NCBI GenBank assembly: GCA_034509925.1
Contig: CM067527.1
Coordinates: 7,243,501 to 7,307,500 of the forward strand
Direction of reading: 5' to 3'
Origin: Hirudinaria manillensis
Lineage: Eukaryota; Annelida; Clitellata; Hirudinida; Hirudinidae
DNA length: 64,000 bases
Of the stretch, positions 58,566 through 64,000 are shown piece by piece (positions within the stretch are counted from its first letter, which is position 1; every line of letters begins with the position of its first letter). A model generated the notes under the pieces. That model saw only the letters and a program-made list of their open reading frames with translations, did no database searches and was not told the DNA's origin. Both the position numbers and the translations under genes were made by a program.

Positions 58566-60392
58566 GATTTCTAGTTAGAAATCCAACCAAGCAGGACATT
58601 GGACATCCACCCTAGACAAACCAATAACAATGTCAAGTTACCGATGCTCAAATGCTATCGTCATAGCAACCAAAATATTTTGACCGCCAGTCTATAATCG
58701 GGAATGGCACAAAACGTTTTTTTTAAAATTCGAGTTGACGTAGTTGGTTTAAAGTTTTAAGTTTTAAGTTAAGTTAAGTTAACTTATTTTAATAAATATT
58801 TTTTTATTTGAAACTCTAATGGAGATCATGTTTTTGAGAAAAATATCGTTTCCTAAGCTTCCAAGCTGAAAGCAGAAAGCTAGGAAAGAACGAGTCAACC
58901 TCCCGTGAAACCAATGCCATTAAATCAGAATTTTAAATAAGAATTTTAAAGACTAATTACGCGTGACAGGCTGTCGGTGACATCAACCGAGTAATCTAAT
59001 AAGAGTCAACTACTGACTTTTAAGTTCGGGTGCAAGTGATAAATTGAAGCCATCTTTGTAAATATTTTCCGCGTTTTATCAGCTAATAATGAATTTAATT
59101 AATTCATTAATATTAATTAATTAATAATTTACCAAAATTTAGGTTCAAAAAATGAAACTACTGCAAAACAACCTCTACTTCACATTTAACAGGCATTGTT
59201 AAGAGACGCACATTTAATGACTTTTCGTTTTAAATTTGTTTTGTTAAATTTAAATTCTCTCGAACCTCGACTCTAACCACGTTGAACAGAAAATATAATA
59301 AATCATCGTTTAGGGCCTAAGCCTTCCTCTTTGAGATCGTCAACCAACGACACCAAATCGATTTATAAACCCAGTCTGTGACAGCGGAACTATCAACATG
59401 TCTGAGCTGGTCATTTTAATGGGTCCGCTTTCTTTTTTGTGGGGTTTGGGGAAAAAAAAGTGAGGTGACGAGTGTAGCAATGCTACGGTCCATAACCCCT
59501 TAACCAGTCAAAACGTTATTGTGTTTTAAAAAGTGTTTTAATAATTTTTAATATGTTGAGAGCAATCTGTTTCAACCGAAACAGTTTTCCGTTCACAAAC
59601 AGTAAAGTAAATCCCCAGATTATATAGCGTGACATTGATGTCATGAAACCAAAGAAAGCTTTCACGAACTCATTAAGACTGAGGAAACTGAGGATCTATT
59701 ATATAGAGTAGAACATCCTAAGATGGCAATGCCTGCTATCTTTCAGGCCTCTTTTACCTAGCTAGTTGGTTAGTAAAATGATTACCGTATAGTCTGCGAC
59801 GAGGAAATGCAGAAGAATATTTTATTTATTTAGCCATGAATTCAAAGAAAATAAATCATTCTCGAGTTTCTAAAGGTCAGACAAGGTGAACATAGAAGAT
59901 TTCACTTCCTTTTTAAACTTCTTCCTCTTTAGAAAGTCCATCTGTCAAATAATGAGTCGACCCACGAAACGTCTCATTCACTGATGACAGCTGATGGGCT
60001 ATCAATTTTCGATTTCCTAAGAATGTCCCATTTCAAAATGAAAGTGGGTGGGAGAACATGTCGTGACCCCACAAATGGATGAATCAATTTCACCTTCGCT
60101 TGCTTTCCTGTTATTTTTCTTCGTTATTTGTTTATTTCATTCTTTAGTTCCGACGCTGGGAGATTGAATTACGATGTTTGATTGTGGCGTGATAAATGGA
60201 AGCAAAAGCCCGTCTTTTGGTCCACACGCTTCCTTAATCCAATCCGATTCAAGGTCTGTTTTTATCATTTATTATGAATTTATCACAAGAGGAATAATGC
60301 AAGCTATTTATTTAATTTCATCCTTTAAAATAAATGAAATAAAATTAGATCTAAGGTAGTCCCAATAACGAGGCCGATATTTCAAGACACCT
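58566..60392. other. Spacer upstream of LRRC49
   Basis: Starts with the LRRC49 promoter region. A TAAGTTAAGTTAAGTT motif lies near 58770. The remainder has no supported exon. Confidence 0.35.
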
Positions 60393-60626
60393 TTATTGTT
60401 CCGAGCCAAGAAAAATTCTGGATACATTCTTCAGCGCAGACTCTAATTTCGTTAAATTTCCATCAGTCTTTAAATGAGAAGCCATCTTGTAATAGGATCG
60501 GCCTACCCACTGCTCACCGTGAGGGATTGATGTACAAAGACATTTGAGACAAATTAAATTTAGCTCGAAGTTCTTCCAAAAATGTCTCACAAGGGAGCCT
60601 GCTAAACAAATTATGTATCCATCCAC
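60393..60626 (-). CDS. Uncertain ORF, possibly a terminal exon
   Basis: Reads ...GRSYYKMASHLKTDGNLTKL, then SALKNVSRIFLGSEQ, and stops where an AATAAA signal overlaps the stop codon. The helix-rich wording suggests real coding sequence. However, the upstream part also has a plausible alternative frame (ETFLEELRAKFNLSQMSLYI), and no linked exon was found. Function unknown. Confidence 0.22.
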   Translation of the reverse strand: MDGYIICLAGSLVRHFWKNFELNLICLKCLCTSIPHGEQWVGRSYYKMASHLKTDGNLTKLESALKNVSRIFLGSEQ

Positions 60627-60939
60627 TTTATTAGGAAGTTACGACATCCGTGTTTTTACAATTTTAATATCTTGTTACGAACCTCTCAAGAAATTACAAA
60701 ACTTTAACGAGAAAAAAGAAGCCAAAAAAAAGGAGTGTTTTCGCTGACCATCTCTGACATTATCTCCAACACCGCATCGACAGACACTTTTACAACTAAA
60801 ACAATAGTTATTATCATCATAATGTAACGTACGTAATAAAGTATTATCTTTAATAAATTCTTGGCAAAATAAAATGTCAATCTGTAATGACTCGAAAGTC
60901 CACTATTGGTTGACTATTAAATTTGTGGCCCTTTGAAGT

Positions 60940-61089
60940 TCAGCCGAAGAAATTCTTGCGGCACCTGCAGTTACCGCCCCAGACCGAGCACTTGCAGACG
61001 TATCCGGGACAGCACTTGAGTACCGGATGTTCGATGGACATGGAACACCAATCGTCGAATCTTCCGCAGAAGTCCTTCATAGCACTCAT
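60940..61089 (-). CDS. Small cystine-knot peptide, agatoxin-like peptide pattern
   Basis: A 49-residue ORF (MSAMKDFCGRFDDWCSMSIE, then HPVLKCCPGYVCKC, then SVWGGNCRCRKNFFG). The eight Cys follow C-x6-C-x10-CC-x4-C-x-C-x6-C-x-C. That is the inhibitor-cystine-knot pattern with the extra hairpin disulfide of agatoxins and of arthropod agatoxin-like peptides. The C-x-C-x-x-WG-x-N-C-R-C segment is especially close, and the final Gly could be amidated. Odd: no signal peptide is visible. A TATA-like TATTTATAAATC lies 38-49 bases upstream of the ATG, so either this is the whole gene or a secretory exon has been missed. An ATTAAA follows downstream. It looks intact. Confidence 0.65.
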   Translation of the reverse strand: MSAMKDFCGRFDDWCSMSIEHPVLKCCPGYVCKCSVWGGNCRCRKNFFG

Positions 61090-62697
61090 CCTGTTTGAAT
61101 GGCTTTGGGGTTGGATTGTTTCCGTTGATTTATAAATAGGGACGCATGCATAATCATAATCCTTCTGTTAAACGTTTATATAGCGCCGTTTACCAAGGGC
61201 ACTTGTGGCAGTACAAGATGGCCGTCATCTTTGGCATCTGGATTAAATGGCTCATTGGTAATGATGTAATGATAGAAGATGCATCATGAAGTTTGTAGTC
61301 GCATTTATATTTTGATATTTGGGAATGTTATAAGTCTTTATCGGACGCGAAGGTACAACAATGGTTTTACCATTTGTATAGCTCTAGGGCTTCGAAAATG
61401 GCTCTGCTTTCTGCAGCCTTGTTGAGCCGGGTGGGAAACCTCTGCACTCTTAACCTAACCGCGAGCCGCGCTTTGATATTAGTGGAATGTAGCTAACTAG
61501 TCATCGTAGTATAAATCAGTTTATGCAAAGATGGATGGATGAATCTTAGGAAGAAATAAGAAAATTGAATCACTTGAGGAAGAAATACGATGGCTAGAAA
61601 TTGATATCAGGAGAGGAGGTTATTGGATAAGTGGATGATGGGTAAGTGTGTTACCTCAGTCATCACTTCCTGGAATAACTCCAGCAATACGACTATTACC
61701 ACTACCTGTATTATGAATACCCCTGGTCAACAAGGGTAGGGTCGATGGCCAGATGCGGCAGGAGGAATAGAAATAGAAATAGAAAATCTATGCCAGTTAA
61801 TTGAAATTAAGTTAGCTCGTTTGCAAAACTTGTTTTTTTTATTTATTTTGAATTTTTATTTTTTCCTGAATTATTGAAGACGTTACATGAATGACCTCAA
61901 ATGTTTTGTGGTGAAAGCTTTTAGCTTGGAATAATTCATTATAATTCTTTGAATTTTGTCATGTTTTTCTTGAAGGCTCGACGAAAATTAAGAAATAATC
62001 TCGAGCATCATAATCATCGCCGTCGCCATTCCCATCGTCGTCGTCGTCGTCATCATCATTCACGTTCGCTATTTCATAATTCATCTCGTTGAGTCCCTGA
62101 AATGAAAAATAACTTAAAAAAGGTGACGTCCGAAGAGAATCCCTGAGGTCGTGTGAATAAAACATTTTTTGAGATCATTGCTCATCATTAACAGGATATT
62201 TGTCGGAGATTATAGATCAAAGAATAACTGTAATAATAATAATAAAATTATTATTATTCAGTAATATAATATATAAGCAATATATAGTAATAATATAAAA
62301 AAATTAAAAATATACCATATTAAAATTTAATAAAAAAAATTATTATTATTATTAAAGGTTATAGTTCAATAGTTTAATATAGTAATTTCACCATAAGTAA
62401 TTATGTTGATTGGTGAGTCAAGATTTGCATTTGCATCATCCAGAATTGAAATAAAATATCCAAAAGGCTTTAGGCATAAATTATGGCTTGTTGCAGATAA
62501 GAAATGCACCCAGGATTATCACTTTGTTCGCATGTGGCGCTCAAATTCAAAATGGCGCTAAATAATTCACGGCTTCACCTCTTCCTTCCTCTTCCGAGTG
62601 TCGCTGACGGTGAATTACGAATGAGAATATGAATTAATTCTGTCGTCCGTCCATCCGTCGTTCATTTAATTATGTCATTATCTATTATGTAAGTTTC
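61090..62697. other. Spacer with a possible exon
   Basis: Includes a TTTATATAGCGCC motif near 61170 and scattered GC-rich patches (61400-61480, 61730-61760) that may be old repeats. On the minus strand an acceptor (TTTCATTTCAG) at 62098 opens GLNEMNYEIANVND, followed by an acidic run to a stop at 61959. It could be a last exon but is not supported by any partner exon. Confidence 0.3.
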
Positions 62698-62952
<255 letters not shown>

Positions 62953-63243
62953 TCTAGAGCGGTTATGAATTTGGAGAGTTAAATAGATGGATCGATCGAT
63001 TTGTTTATTGATCCTAATTTTGCAAAGGTCAAACAGGCAAAAATAAAAGATAAAAAAAAAAAAATAAATATTCAAAGGCCAAAAATCCAAATTGATTCAT
63101 AAGCCTAAAATGTCCACCTACGCAGAAGATTAAGTAATAAGGAGATTGATTGATTTTGTCATTTTTATAGCAAACAAAAATAAGGGGAAAGACGAGAATA
63201 GAATGGAAATAAAGAATTAGTGTATATTTATGGATGAACGGAA

Positions 63244-63735
63244 GGATGGATGGATGGATGGATGGATGGATGGATGGATGGATGGATGGATGGATGGATG
63301 GATGGATGGATGGATGGATGGATGGATGGATGGATGGATGGATGGATGGATGGATGGATGGATGGATGGATGGATGGATGGATGGATGGATGGATGGATG
63401 GATGGATGGATGGATGGATGGATGGATGGATGGATGGATGGATGGATGGATGGATGGATGGATGGATGGATGGATGGATGGATGGATGGATGGATGGATG
63501 GATGGATGGATGGATGGATGGATGGATGGATGGATGGATGGATGGATGGATGGATGGATGGATGGATGGATGGATGGATGGATGGATGGATGGATGGATG
63601 GATGGATGGATGGATGGATGGATGGATGGACGGACGGACGGACGGACGGACGGACGGACGGACGGACGGATGGATGAATGGATGGATGGACGGATGGACG
63701 GACGGACGGATGGATGGATGGATGGACGGATTATT
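63244..63735. repeat. (GGAT)n tetranucleotide array grading into (GGAC)n
   Basis: About 96 uninterrupted GGAT units to about 63628, then GGAC units to about 63669, then mixed GGAT, GGAC and GAAT units. Translation gives WMDG and IHPS repeats in several frames, none of them real genes. Confidence 0.98.
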
Positions 63736-64000
63736 GGTGAATAAATAAATAAAAGGAAAGATGGATAGATGGCAAATAAATAAAACGTCCGGTGATGGAT
63801 AGCAATGAATCAATCGAAGTTGGTGGTCTAATTATGTCGCGGAGAACCTGATGAAGCAATCGTGACCATCAATCAAAATAAAACATTTGCATGAAACATA
63901 AATTAGAAAAAAACTCCAATCTCAATCACAACCTCAATCAGGCAACAATCAAAGTCGCTCGACCTTGTCACATCCACCTTTTCACGTCACCTCACCGTAC
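63736..64000. other. Right end of window
   Basis: No recognisable gene. The last ~40 bases are less AT-rich and could be the edge of an exon beyond the window. Confidence 0.3.

Noticed and set aside
63217-63813. Long ORFs with WMDG or IHPS repeats on both strands
   Set aside because: Pure translation of the (GGAT)n array; open in several frames on both strands and with no start context, domain or exon structure.

Overview
This is a window of animal nuclear DNA. The genes are split into many short GT-AG exons, the introns and spacers are very AT-rich, and there are long trinucleotide and tetranucleotide tracts. Several products belong to well-known metazoan families: Phafin/PLEKHF, BTBD10/KCTD20, ZC3H15 and LRRC49, plus a class VII/XV-like myosin start and two metallothionein-type genes. 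The compact gene spacing argues against a vertebrate. A 49-residue knottin resembling arthropod agatoxin-like peptides, and a repeat with a tail of a kind common in arthropods, hint at an arthropod or other invertebrate, but the lineage is not settled. Exon models were built by hand from splice sites, reading phase and family resemblance. Nearly all close exactly in frame.

Layout. 0-8 kb: a 5' exon of a myosin-like gene (-), a GC-rich 5'-truncated LINE (+) and a Golgi-type glycosyltransferase (-). 8.8-11.4 kb: a C2H2 zinc-finger gene (+). 12.4-18.0 kb: two head-to-head genes whose first recognised exons look paralogous; the right-hand one ends in a possible macrodomain. 20.3-22.8 kb: Phafin (-). 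24.1-28.6 kb: a 13-exon gene (-) with covalent RNA-ligase motifs, divergent from BTBD10/KCTD20 (+, 29.2-34.3 kb). 36.0-39.4 kb: ZC3H15 (-). 40.5-40.8 kb: a hAT-type MITE. 41.3-43.1 kb: a secreted, probably beta-propeller protein (-). 44.2-44.9 kb: a classical three-exon metallothionein (-). 47.0-47.7 kb: a decayed propeller-like reading frame (+). 48.5-50.3 kb: an unusual metallothionein (-) with a charged and hydrophobic N-terminal extension and a duplicated Cys exon. 51.3-58.6 kb: LRRC49 (-). 60.9-61.1 kb: the small knottin gene (-). 62.7-63.7 kb: large (ATA)n and (GGAT)n arrays.

The genes do not form one pathway. The most interesting items are the RNA-ligase-like protein, the extended metallothionein and its exon duplication, the divergent KH-like pair, and an isolated TATA/CACGTG promoter-like block with almost no gene behind it. 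No virus-like element, CRISPR array, tRNA or rRNA was recognised.
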